Notes under the pieces: generated by a model
The model's input: the letters and a program-made list of their open reading frames with translations, nothing else
What the model was told of the DNA's origin: nothing
Databases searched by the model: none
Made by a program: the position numbers and the translations under genes
NCBI GenBank assembly: GCA_002378125.1
Contig: DFRF01000117.1
Span: 17,175-34,271 of the forward strand
From: Rhodospirillaceae bacterium UBA3470
GTDB lineage: Bacteria > Pseudomonadota > Alphaproteobacteria > Rhodospirillales > Casp-alpha2
DNA: 17,097 nucleotides
Direction of reading: 5' to 3'
Part shown: positions 8,810 to 15,832 of the stretch, piece after piece
How positions within the stretch are numbered: position 1 is the first letter of the stretch
Layout: each line of letters begins with the position of its first letter

Positions 8810-8838
8810 TTGGGCTGTGAGGGCAAGGTTGATATAAG
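8810..8838 (+). promoter_or_regulatory. possible uppP promoter
   Basis: TTGGGC (8810-8815) and TATAAG (8833-8838) are spaced by exactly 17 bases. The -10 matches the consensus at five of six positions and lies 27 bases before the TTG start of uppP. The -35 match is weaker (three of six positions). Confidence 0.45.
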
Positions 8839-8865
8839 ACACCAAGGTTCAGGGGAGTTCAAGTC

Positions 8866-9669
8866 TTGGATGTCGTGCATCTGATAGTATTGGCGGTAGT
8901 TCAGGGGGTTATGGAATTTCTGCCGGTCAGCTCATCTGGCCACTTGGTGCTGGTGCCGCTGTTTATGGATGTGCCCGATCACGGTCTCATGATGGATGTG
9001 GCGGTTCACGTTGGTACGCTGTTTGCCGTGCTTGTCTATTTCTGGCGCGATGTCGTTGACATAATCACCAGCCTAGGTCGCCTGTTGCGTGGCCGAAAAG
9101 ACCCGGGCGTACATTTGGCGGGCCTGTTGCTCGTCGGCACCATTCCGGTAATCGCCGCGGGGTTGGCGCTCAACCACTACCATCCAGACGGATTCCGTAG
9201 CCTCAAGATAATCGGCTGGACAACATTTGGGTTCGGCCTCTTACTCCTGATCACCGATCAGTTTGGGATGACGCTCAGGCGGATCGAACACCTGCGCGTC
9301 GGCGACGCGGTGGTCATCGGTATTGTCCAGGTTCTCGCTCTGATCCCGGGCACCAGCCGGTCTGGAATCTGTATGACAACGGCCCGCATGATGGGCATGG
9401 AACGCCAGGAGGCGGCGCGTTTCGCGATGCTGTTGGGCATTCCGGCCATCGCCGGGGCAGGGACCTTGAAGGGCTTCGAGCTTTGGCAGATGGGCGATGC
9501 GCAGATGACGTCGGACGCGTTCATTGCCGGCGGACTTTCAATGGTTATGGCGCTCATTGCCATCGCCTTGATGATGGCTTGGCTGCGACGCGCAACCTTT
9601 ACTATCTTTGCGGTCTATAGGCTTTTGCTGGGTGGCTTCCTGTTGGCGGTGGCCTACGGGTTCACCTGA
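8866..9669 (+). CDS. uppP: undecaprenyl-diphosphate phosphatase
   Basis: This integral membrane enzyme removes one phosphate from undecaprenyl diphosphate, recycling the lipid carrier for peptidoglycan and other envelope polymers. Its loss or overexpression affects bacitracin sensitivity in other bacteria (old name bacA). Both family signatures are intact: the QxxxE element Q13-GVM-E17 running into FLPVSSSGHL (Ser and His26), and PGTSRSG with R165. Several hydrophobic segments are spread through the 267 residues, a normal length. The start is a TTG at 8866, chosen because AGGGGAG (8851-8857) lies eight bases upstream and the conserved QGVMEFLP begins 13 residues in, as in relatives. The gene stands alone on the plus strand. 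It is divergent from gltB (194-base gap) and ends six bases from the convergent M20 hydrolase gene. Confidence 0.96.
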   Translation: MDVVHLIVLAVVQGVMEFLPVSSSGHLVLVPLFMDVPDHGLMMDVAVHVGTLFAVLVYFWRDVVDIITSLGRLLRGRKDPGVHLAGLLLVGTIPVIAAGLALNHYHPDGFRSLKIIGWTTFGFGLLLLITDQFGMTLRRIEHLRVGDAVVIGIVQVLALIPGTSRSGICMTTARMMGMERQEAARFAMLLGIPAIAGAGTLKGFELWQMGDAQMTSDAFIAGGLSMVMALIAIALMMAWLRRATFTIFAVYRLLLGGFLLAVAYGFT

Positions 9670-9675
9670 GCGCCG

Positions 9676-10836
9676 TTAGTCGCCCAAATAGACAGAAGCG
9701 ATTTCCCCGAAGATTGCCGCTGCGTCGTAGAGTGCGTCCAGCGCCACCCATTCATTGCGCTGCCCACTCATGCCTAGTTCGCCCGGACCGATGATTGCGC
9801 GCGGAACGCCCAGCGCTGGGGCAAGCACGCAGGAGTCGGAAAAGTAGCTGACCCCCCCCAAGGCCTTCGCCGTACCGCACACATTGTTGACCGCCGCCTG
9901 GCACGTGGCTATGAACGGGTCATCCGCATCGGCAACCACCGGCGGCTTTTCGTCCCGAACCGCGATGGTGATCCCAGGTCTGCCCAGCGTGTGGAGGGCG
10001 GACAACACACCATTCGTCGTCATCCCTGGCACGGTTCGGATATCCAGCGCGGCGCGCGCCGTATCGGGTGTTAGATTGACGGCGCTGCCGCCGTCGATAG
10101 TGTTGATGGCCAGCGATGCTGCCCCCAATAAGGGATGCGTTTGGTCTGCGAAGGGATTGTTGCGCACGGCGTCCAAGAAATTCATCAGCTTGAGGATGGC
10201 GTTTTCTCCCCCGCCGGCAGACGCGTGGCCGGGGGTTCCCGTGGCCGTGATGTCCAGCCAGAGCGCACCCGTTTCTGCGATCAGGAGATCGAGTGACGAC
10301 GGCTCGCTCACCAACAGGGCCCCCGCGCCCTTAAGGTTGCCCCGTTCGATCATGCGTTTTGCACCGAGGCAGCTGGAGCTTTCGCCGGCTGAGAAGGCCA
10401 GGATTAAATCTCCCCCCAAAGCCTGCCCGCTTGCCTTGAGCTTCAGCGCCGCTGCCACCATGGCGGCCAGGCCCGATTTCATGTCGGCCGCGCCCCGGCC
10501 ATAAAGCTTGCCGTCCACAACGTTCGCTCCGAAGGGATCATGGTTCCAGGCGCCACTGCCCTCATTGTTGCCAACCGGCATGGTGTCCGTATGCGCGGAA
10601 AAGATCAGTGCCGGCTTCGGGCCGCCGACAATGCGCGCCAAAACGTTGATCCGGTCGGGTGCGAATTCGTCTGTTACCGCATCAAAGCCGTGATCGCGGA
10701 GCCAACTGGCCAAGAACCGTGCCACCTCGGCCTCGTTCCCCGGCGGGTCGGGGCTCTCACGCTGAATTAGGCCGATCAGGAGGTCGGTGACTTCGGCCTG
10801 CGCCGACTCGTCCAGCGCCCATCTAGAGGCACTCAA
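9676..10836 (-). CDS. M20-family hydrolase (ArgE/DapE-like) lacking the ligands of one metal site
   Basis: M20 enzymes cleave amide bonds of N-acyl amino acids or small peptides, normally with two zinc ions. Seen here: H82 and D84 in SAHTD, bridging D118 in GRGAADMK, base E152 in AGESSSCLG, E178 in VSEPSS, and dimer-domain H204 in GTPGHAS. The residue after the base, normally Glu, is Ser153. The C-terminal ligand His is Gly358 (GELGMSGQRNEW, where relatives have a His four residues before the Glu of NE/DE). Both lost residues bind the same metal in DapE and CPG2; the other site is intact. The 386-residue length and the frame are normal. The start is TTG at 10836, with GGAGG seven bases upstream. 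It shares TTGA with the stop of the preceding dehydrogenase gene, implying translational coupling. The substrate is unknown; it could be a mono-metal hydrolase or an inactive homologue. A calling of ArgE or DapE would be unsafe. Confidence 0.88.
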   Translation of the reverse strand: MSASRWALDESAQAEVTDLLIGLIQRESPDPPGNEAEVARFLASWLRDHGFDAVTDEFAPDRINVLARIVGGPKPALIFSAHTDTMPVGNNEGSGAWNHDPFGANVVDGKLYGRGAADMKSGLAAMVAAALKLKASGQALGGDLILAFSAGESSSCLGAKRMIERGNLKGAGALLVSEPSSLDLLIAETGALWLDITATGTPGHASAGGGENAILKLMNFLDAVRNNPFADQTHPLLGAASLAINTIDGGSAVNLTPDTARAALDIRTVPGMTTNGVLSALHTLGRPGITIAVRDEKPPVVADADDPFIATCQAAVNNVCGTAKALGGVSYFSDSCVLAPALGVPRAIIGPGELGMSGQRNEWVALDALYDAAAIFGEIASVYLGD

Positions 10837-11768
10837 TACCCGGCCTCCAAATCGACAACGTTTAGGGGCGCCTCGCCCCGCTCGACCCGCCGGATGTTTT
10901 CAGCCACGTATTCTGCGGCCGAACGTGCGTCGGTGAGGCTTGCTGTATGCGGCGTCATACGCACCTTTGGGTGCGTCCAGTAGGGGTGGCCCGCTGGCAA
11001 CGGCTCTTCATTGAACACATCTAGGCAGGCCCCGGCGATGTGGCCTACATCCAGCGCCGCCAACAAGTCGTCATCCACCACGTGTCCACCTCGCGCGCAG
11101 TTTATGACCACGGCGCCTTCCGGTAGCTTCGCCAGGTTGTTCGCGTTGATGATCTCTCGCGTCGCGTCGGTCAGGGGCAGCAGGCAGATCAGGATATCCG
11201 TCCCCGCCATGAAGGCATCGAAGCCGTCATTCCCGTGATAACTGGTTACACCGGCCATGTCCTTGGGTGACCGGCTCCATGACCTAATATCGAACTCTAG
11301 TGGCAACATTTTTTCTGCCGCGTCGCGACCCAACTCGCCCAGGCCCATGATGCCGATGCGTCGGTTGCGCGGGTCTACCTGCCGGAGCGCCTTCCAGGTC
11401 CCCGCAGCCTGTTGCGCTGCGTAGTCGCCCATCTTTCGATGGTAGTGGATCACGTTGTAGAGGATGTATTCGGTCATTCCCTGTACAAGCGAGCGGTCGA
11501 CCATACGCGATATGGGAATGTGGGTGGGCAGATTTGGGTCCATCAACAATCCGTCGACACCGGCGCCTAATGATTGCACGTACTTCAGCCCTGACAGGCG
11601 CGAGAGCACGCTAAGCTGCGGTTTCCAAGCCAGGCAATAATCGACACTATTCAGATCGATCCCGCTGTCATCCGGCCAGACCAGGAACGTCATCTCGGGG
11701 AAATGCTTCCCCATCTCGTTCCGCCAATCCTCGGCGCGGTCCTCTTCAGAGACGAACATGATTTTCAT
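10833..11768 (-). CDS. D-2-hydroxyacid dehydrogenase, GhrA-like (glyoxylate/hydroxypyruvate reductase family)
   Basis: This NAD(P)-dependent cytoplasmic oxidoreductase interconverts 2-keto acids and D-2-hydroxy acids. The nucleotide-binding loop is MGLGELG (G142, G144, G147) in the central Rossmann domain. The family's catalytic trio is present: R226 in NCARGGHVVDD, E255 in FNEEPLPAGHP and H274 in TPHTASLTD. The last two with the PYWTHP segment resemble GhrA more than the longer SerA or FDH branches. At 311 residues it matches GhrA in length. The ATG at 11768 has GGGGAG (11782-11777) eight bases upstream. It lies 191 bases after yejF on the same strand, and its TGA overlaps the TTG start of the M20 gene. 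It may be co-transcribed with the yej operon or have its own promoter; I found no strong one. The true substrate (glyoxylate, hydroxypyruvate or another 2-keto acid) cannot be told. Confidence 0.92.
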   Translation of the reverse strand: MKIMFVSEEDRAEDWRNEMGKHFPEMTFLVWPDDSGIDLNSVDYCLAWKPQLSVLSRLSGLKYVQSLGAGVDGLLMDPNLPTHIPISRMVDRSLVQGMTEYILYNVIHYHRKMGDYAAQQAAGTWKALRQVDPRNRRIGIMGLGELGRDAAEKMLPLEFDIRSWSRSPKDMAGVTSYHGNDGFDAFMAGTDILICLLPLTDATREIINANNLAKLPEGAVVINCARGGHVVDDDLLAALDVGHIAGACLDVFNEEPLPAGHPYWTHPKVRMTPHTASLTDARSAAEYVAENIRRVERGEAPLNVVDLEAGY

Positions 11769-11959
11769 GGATGGGGCTCCCCGGTCGGCTGGGTCAATGA
11801 CGACAATATGATAGCCTCAGTCCTATCGAATCTGCCTAGGTTGGGCAACGTATGGTCGAAACGATTTGCAGGAGTCGGCAAAGACACGCATTTTGTCGGC
11901 TGTCCTGAAGGTTAACTGAATATCAGAGGCTTGAGATGAGTGGTTTCGGCGATCTACCC

Positions 11960-13585
11960 TCACATCTGTACCACCCCACTCTCATCTGCCTCCATCTTGA
12001 ACGCCGCGGCCATGAGGGCCTGGGTGTAGGCCTCTTTGGGGTTGTCAATGACCTGGGCCGCCGGGCCGGCCTCAACCATGCGGCCTTCCTTCATGACGAT
12101 GATTTCATGGCTGACGGCTCGGACGACCTTCAGGTCGTGGCTGATGAACATGTAGGCGAGGTCGTGCTTTTGCTGCAGGTCGCGCAAGAGCTCGACGATT
12201 TGCGCTTGGACCGACATGTCGAGGGCCGAAGTGGGCTCGTCCAAGACGATGAACTTGGGCTTTAGGACCAAAGCTCGGGCGATGGCGATACGCTGACGCT
12301 GGCCGCCGGAGAACTCGTGCGGGTAGCGTTCCTGCATCTCGGGTTCTAGGTCGACTTCCCGAAGGGCTTCATCGATGAGCGTGCGCCGCTCTTCATAGGA
12401 GCCGCCGAGGCCGTGGACCAAAAGGCCTTCTTCAACGATCTGACCAACCGATAGGCGAGGACTCAAGGAGCCATATGGGTCCTGGAAAACGATCTGCATT
12501 TCGCGCCGCAAGGGGCGGAGTTCCTTGAGTTGAAGGCCCTGGATGTCGCGGCCATGGAAGGTGATGCTACCCTCCGACTGTTCGAGCCGAATGAGGGCGC
12601 GGCCGAGGGTCGATTTGCCAGAACCCGATTCGCCCACCACGCCGAGGGTCTGGCCCTGCTTCACGTCAATGGAGATGCCGTCTACGGCCTTCACGTGGCC
12701 CACTATCTGACGCAAAACGCCTCTCTTGATAGGGAACCAGACCTTTATGTCGTCGCCCTTCATGACCGAAGGCGCGTCGGCGGGGGCGGGGCCGGGTTCT
12801 CCGTTTGGTTCGGCAGCCAGCAGGTGCTTAGTGTAGTCGTGTTCGGGCTGTTCGAAGATTTGTTCCGTGGGGCCCTGCTCCACAATGAGGCCGTCATTCA
12901 TGACGCAGACCCGGTCGGCCATGCTCCGGACGATCCCCAGATCATGGGTGATGAACAGCATGGACATGTTGAGACGCTTCTGTATGTCACCCATGAGCTT
13001 CAAGACCTGTGCCTGGACCGTGACGTCCAGGGCCGTGGTCGGTTCATCGGCAATCAGGAGTTCGGGGTCGTTGGCCAAGGCCATGGCGATCATCACGCGC
13101 TGCTGCTGCCCGCCGGAGAACTCGTGTGGGAGCGCGGTCAGGCGTTCAGTGGCGCTTTCCAGGCCGACCAGGGTGAGGAGCTCCACCACGCGGGCGTGGG
13201 CCTGGTTGGGCGTTATATTTTTATGTAGCAGCAGGACCTCGGCGATCTGCCTATCAATGGAGTGAAGCGGGTTGAGGCTGGAGAGGGGTTCCTGGAAGAT
13301 CATGGCAATGTCATCGCCGCGGAGTTGGCGCATCCGCCCGTCGGCGACGCCCATGAGTTCCTCGCCTTTGAACTTCACGGAGCCCGTTGGATGATGCGCC
13401 AGGGGGTAGGGCAGGAGCTGCATCACCGATAAGGCTGAGACGGATTTCCCTGATCCCGATTCTCCAACCAGTGCCACCGTCTCCCCACGATTGATGTGGA
13501 AGGAGACACCGCGCACGGCCTGCACCTCACTCGCGCCGCGGCCGAATGAGACGGAAAGATCGTTGATCGCCAGGAGTTTGCTCAT
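11960..13585 (-). CDS. yejF: peptide ABC transporter, duplicated ATP-binding protein (YejF-like)
   Basis: This cytoplasmic ATPase drives a Yej-type peptide importer. Two complete nucleotide-binding domains are fused in one chain. The first has Walker A GESGSGKS at about 41-48, signature FSGGQ at 157-161 and Walker B/D-loop DEPTTALD at 181-188. The second has GESGSGKS at about 319-326, FSGGQ at 426-430 and DEPTSALD at 450-457. Each is followed by a short OppD/DppF-like tail (HDYTKHLLAAEP and EAYTQALM), and a Pro/Ala linker at about 262-274 joins them. The 541-residue length is close to the 529 of E. coli YejF. The ATG overlaps the yejE stop (ATGA, 13585-13582) and has AAAGG seven bases upstream, so it is translationally coupled. 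It is the last gene of yejABEF here. GsiA- or DdpDF-type fused ATPases look similar, but the neighbouring permeases point to Yej. Confidence 0.95.
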   Translation of the reverse strand: MSKLLAINDLSVSFGRGASEVQAVRGVSFHINRGETVALVGESGSGKSVSALSVMQLLPYPLAHHPTGSVKFKGEELMGVADGRMRQLRGDDIAMIFQEPLSSLNPLHSIDRQIAEVLLLHKNITPNQAHARVVELLTLVGLESATERLTALPHEFSGGQQQRVMIAMALANDPELLIADEPTTALDVTVQAQVLKLMGDIQKRLNMSMLFITHDLGIVRSMADRVCVMNDGLIVEQGPTEQIFEQPEHDYTKHLLAAEPNGEPGPAPADAPSVMKGDDIKVWFPIKRGVLRQIVGHVKAVDGISIDVKQGQTLGVVGESGSGKSTLGRALIRLEQSEGSITFHGRDIQGLQLKELRPLRREMQIVFQDPYGSLSPRLSVGQIVEEGLLVHGLGGSYEERRTLIDEALREVDLEPEMQERYPHEFSGGQRQRIAIARALVLKPKFIVLDEPTSALDMSVQAQIVELLRDLQQKHDLAYMFISHDLKVVRAVSHEIIVMKEGRMVEAGPAAQVIDNPKEAYTQALMAAAFKMEADESGVVQM

Positions 13586-14673
13586 CTATAGACCTTTCTG
13601 GGATCAAAGGCGTCACGCACGGCCTCACCGATGAACACCAGGAGTGAGAGCATAAGCGCGATGATGCAGAAGCCGGAAATCCCCAACCAGGGCGCGTCCA
13701 GGTTGGCCTTGCCTTGGTTCAACAGCTCCCCCAGTGACGGCGACCCGGCGGGAAGGCCAAAGCCTAAGAAGTCGAGCCCCGTCAGCGTAGTGATGGAGCC
13801 TGCCAGGGTGAACGGCATGAAGGTAATGGTGGCGACCATAGCGTTGGGTAGCACGTGCTTGTAGATAAGTAGGAGGTCGGAGACGCCCAAGGCCCGTGCG
13901 GCGCGGACGAAATCCAGGTTGCGGGCGCGCAGGAACTCGGCCCGGACTACACCGACGAAACCCATCCAGCTGAACAGCAAGAGAAGCACCAACAGCCACC
14001 AGAAATTAGGCGTGATAATACTTGCCAGGATGATCAGCAGATAAAGCACGGGCATGCCGGCCCAGATCTCGATGAAGCGTTGCCCCAACAGATCGATGAG
14101 GCCACCGTAAAACCCCTGGAACGCACCGACGGAGACGCCAACCATGGCGCTGATGATTGTCAATACGAAGCCAAACAGGACCGAGATACGGAAGCCATAA
14201 ATGAGGCGCGCAACTACGTCGCGGCCCTGGTCGTCGGTGCCGAGCCAGTTGTCGGCGCTGGGTGGGGCGGGGGCTGGAACGGAAAGGGCGTAGTTCACCG
14301 TGTCGAAGCTGAAGCGGATGGGCGGCCACAGCATCCAACCCTTTTCGTTGATCAGCGCGGCGACGAATGCGTCGCGGTAGTCGGCCTCGGTCTGGAACTC
14401 GCCGCCAAAGGCTGTCTCCGGGTAGGCGACGAAGGCAGGAGTGTAAAACTCCCCATCGAAGCTGACCAAGAGCGGCTTGTCGTTGGCGATGACTTCGGCG
14501 AACAGGGTCACGATGAAGAACACCAGAAAGATCCAGAAGGATACGAAGCCCCGGCGGTTGCGTTTGAAGTTCTCGATACGCCGGCGCGTGATTGGTGTGA
14601 TCTGCATCCCGAGGAACTTCTCGGTCTTCAGGGCCTGTTCGGTCGTGGCGGGATGGGCCGGAGTGTCGATCAT
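13582..14673 (-). CDS. yejE: peptide ABC transporter permease (YejE-like)
   Basis: This is the second inner-membrane permease of the importer, of the DppC/OppC type. The N-terminal region has FKRNRRG before the first membrane helix (about 46-63), then the YejE-specific periplasmic stretch with ANDKPLLV, FGGEFQTEADY and WMLWPPIRF. NWLGTDDQGRDV follows at about 142-153. The EAA loop that contacts the ATPase lies at about 245-280 (AEFLRARNLDFVRAARALG, then HVLPNA). The closing GEAVRDAFDPRKV is typical. The length is 363 residues, against 341 in E. coli. An in-frame ATG at 14607 (M23) would give exactly the E. coli length and alignment but lacks a clear Shine-Dalgarno sequence. The upstream ATG at 14673, two bases after the yejB stop with GGGA about nine bases before it, is kept. 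The first 22 residues are therefore the uncertain part. Confidence 0.95.
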   Translation of the reverse strand: MIDTPAHPATTEQALKTEKFLGMQITPITRRRIENFKRNRRGFVSFWIFLVFFIVTLFAEVIANDKPLLVSFDGEFYTPAFVAYPETAFGGEFQTEADYRDAFVAALINEKGWMLWPPIRFSFDTVNYALSVPAPAPPSADNWLGTDDQGRDVVARLIYGFRISVLFGFVLTIISAMVGVSVGAFQGFYGGLIDLLGQRFIEIWAGMPVLYLLIILASIITPNFWWLLVLLLLFSWMGFVGVVRAEFLRARNLDFVRAARALGVSDLLLIYKHVLPNAMVATITFMPFTLAGSITTLTGLDFLGFGLPAGSPSLGELLNQGKANLDAPWLGISGFCIIALMLSLLVFIGEAVRDAFDPRKVYR

Positions 14674-14675
14674 GG

Positions 14676-15797
14676 CTAGACGTCCCGGGCCTCGAAATCA
14701 ATCCGAGGATCAACGATATGATACATGATGTCGCCGATGATCCCCATTAGAAGCCCCAGCAGCGTGAAGAAATAAAGTGTGCCGAACATCAGCGGGTAGT
14801 CGCGCTTAACCACTGCCTCAAAGCCCAGGAGGCCGAGCCCGTCGAGGGAGAAGATCACCTCCGTCAGAAGCGCGCCGGTGAACAGGATGCCTATAAAGGC
14901 GCTCGGGAAGCCAGCGATAACGATCAGCATGGCATTCCGAAACACATGGCCGTAGAGCACCTGATTGCGTTTCAGGCCCTTGGCCCGGGCTGTGGTCACG
15001 TACTGTTTGTTAATCTCCTCGATGAAGGAGTTTTTGGTAAGCATGGTCAGGCCTGCAAACCCGCCGATGACCATGGAGATGACGGGCAGCGTCAAGTGCC
15101 AGAAATAATCTGCTACCTGCTGGATCCAGGTGAGGTCATCGAAATTGGGGGACGTGAGGCCGCGCAGTGGGAACCAGTCGAAATACCGTCCGCCGGCGAA
15201 CAGGACGATCATCAGAATGGCAAAGAGGAAGCCAGGTATGGCGTTGCCCAAGATCACTACGCCCGAGGTCCAGACGTCGAAATGGGAGCCGTCGCGGACT
15301 GCCTTCGCCACGCCCAGGGGTATGGAGATGAGATAGACCAGGAGCGTCGTCCAGATCCCTAACGAGATGGAGACGGGCATCTTGTCGATGACCAGCTGCG
15401 CCACGGAGCGATCCTGGAAATAGCTGTCGCCGAAGTCGAACTTGATGTAGTTGCCCATCATCAGGAAGAAGCGCTCGTGGAAGGGCTTGTCCAAGCCGAA
15501 CTGCTTCTCAATTTGTTTAATGAGCTCCTGCGGTAGGCCCTGGGCGCCACGGTAGCGGCTCGTGCCTCCGTCGACCGACTTGCCGGCAGCGGTCTTCGAT
15601 TCCGTCGATGACTGGGTTTCGGCTCCCGCCTGGCCGCCGACGCGGGCGGTGGCGTCGACGCCTTCACCCGTGATCTGGGCGATCATTTGCTCCACCGGTC
15701 CGCCGGGTACGAACTGAATGACCATGAAGTTGATGACCATGATCCCCAAGAGTGTCGGGATGATCAACAGCAAGCGGCGGATAATGTAAGAGTACAT
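14676..15797 (-). CDS. yejB: peptide ABC transporter permease (YejB-like)
   Basis: This is the first inner-membrane permease of the importer, of the DppB/OppB type. It opens with the family's YIIRRLLLIIPTLLGI helix and QFVPGGPVEQ. A Gly/Ser/Thr-rich periplasmic loop follows (about 45-85), which is also found in E. coli YejB. Then come LDKPFHERF, the permease core helices (from about 140), the EAA loop at about 256-289 (YVTTARAKGLKRN, HVFRNAM), the GLGLLGFEAV element, and the ending VDPRIDFEARDV that is nearly identical to the E. coli ending. The length is 373 residues, against 364 in E. coli. The ATG has AGGA about seven bases upstream and lies 35 bases after the yejA stop. It is tightly packed with yejE. 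In E. coli the Yej system takes up the peptide-nucleotide antibiotic microcin C; in Brucella it has been tied to antimicrobial-peptide resistance. Confidence 0.95.
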   Translation of the reverse strand: MYSYIIRRLLLIIPTLLGIMVINFMVIQFVPGGPVEQMIAQITGEGVDATARVGGQAGAETQSSTESKTAAGKSVDGGTSRYRGAQGLPQELIKQIEKQFGLDKPFHERFFLMMGNYIKFDFGDSYFQDRSVAQLVIDKMPVSISLGIWTTLLVYLISIPLGVAKAVRDGSHFDVWTSGVVILGNAIPGFLFAILMIVLFAGGRYFDWFPLRGLTSPNFDDLTWIQQVADYFWHLTLPVISMVIGGFAGLTMLTKNSFIEEINKQYVTTARAKGLKRNQVLYGHVFRNAMLIVIAGFPSAFIGILFTGALLTEVIFSLDGLGLLGFEAVVKRDYPLMFGTLYFFTLLGLLMGIIGDIMYHIVDPRIDFEARDV

Positions 15798-15832
15798 GAG
15801 CCGATCCTAACGTGTTTCCGGCCTGGGAGCAG

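Noticed and set aside
9852..9858. Run of seven C (seven G in the M20 gene), a possible slippage or phase-variation site
   Set aside because: The frame is intact through it (LGGVS fits the family), and one short run near the 3' end is weak evidence for phase variation.
11810..11827. Partial inverted repeat GATAG/CTATC upstream of the dehydrogenase gene, considered as an operator with a nearby TATCAT -10 box
   Set aside because: Only five bases pair, no matching -35 box is present at the right distance, and such repeats are common by chance. I see nothing firm in the 11769-11959 gap.
12530..13228. Long plus-strand open frame (232 codons) opposite yejF
   Set aside because: It lies wholly inside a strongly conserved ATPase gene, has no recognisable domain, and is explained by high GC content giving few stops on the opposite strand.
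14006..14713. Long minus-strand frame (235 codons) overlapping yejE
   Set aside because: It is an out-of-frame Arg/Pro/His-rich translation of the YejE gene, typical of a GC-rich shadow frame.
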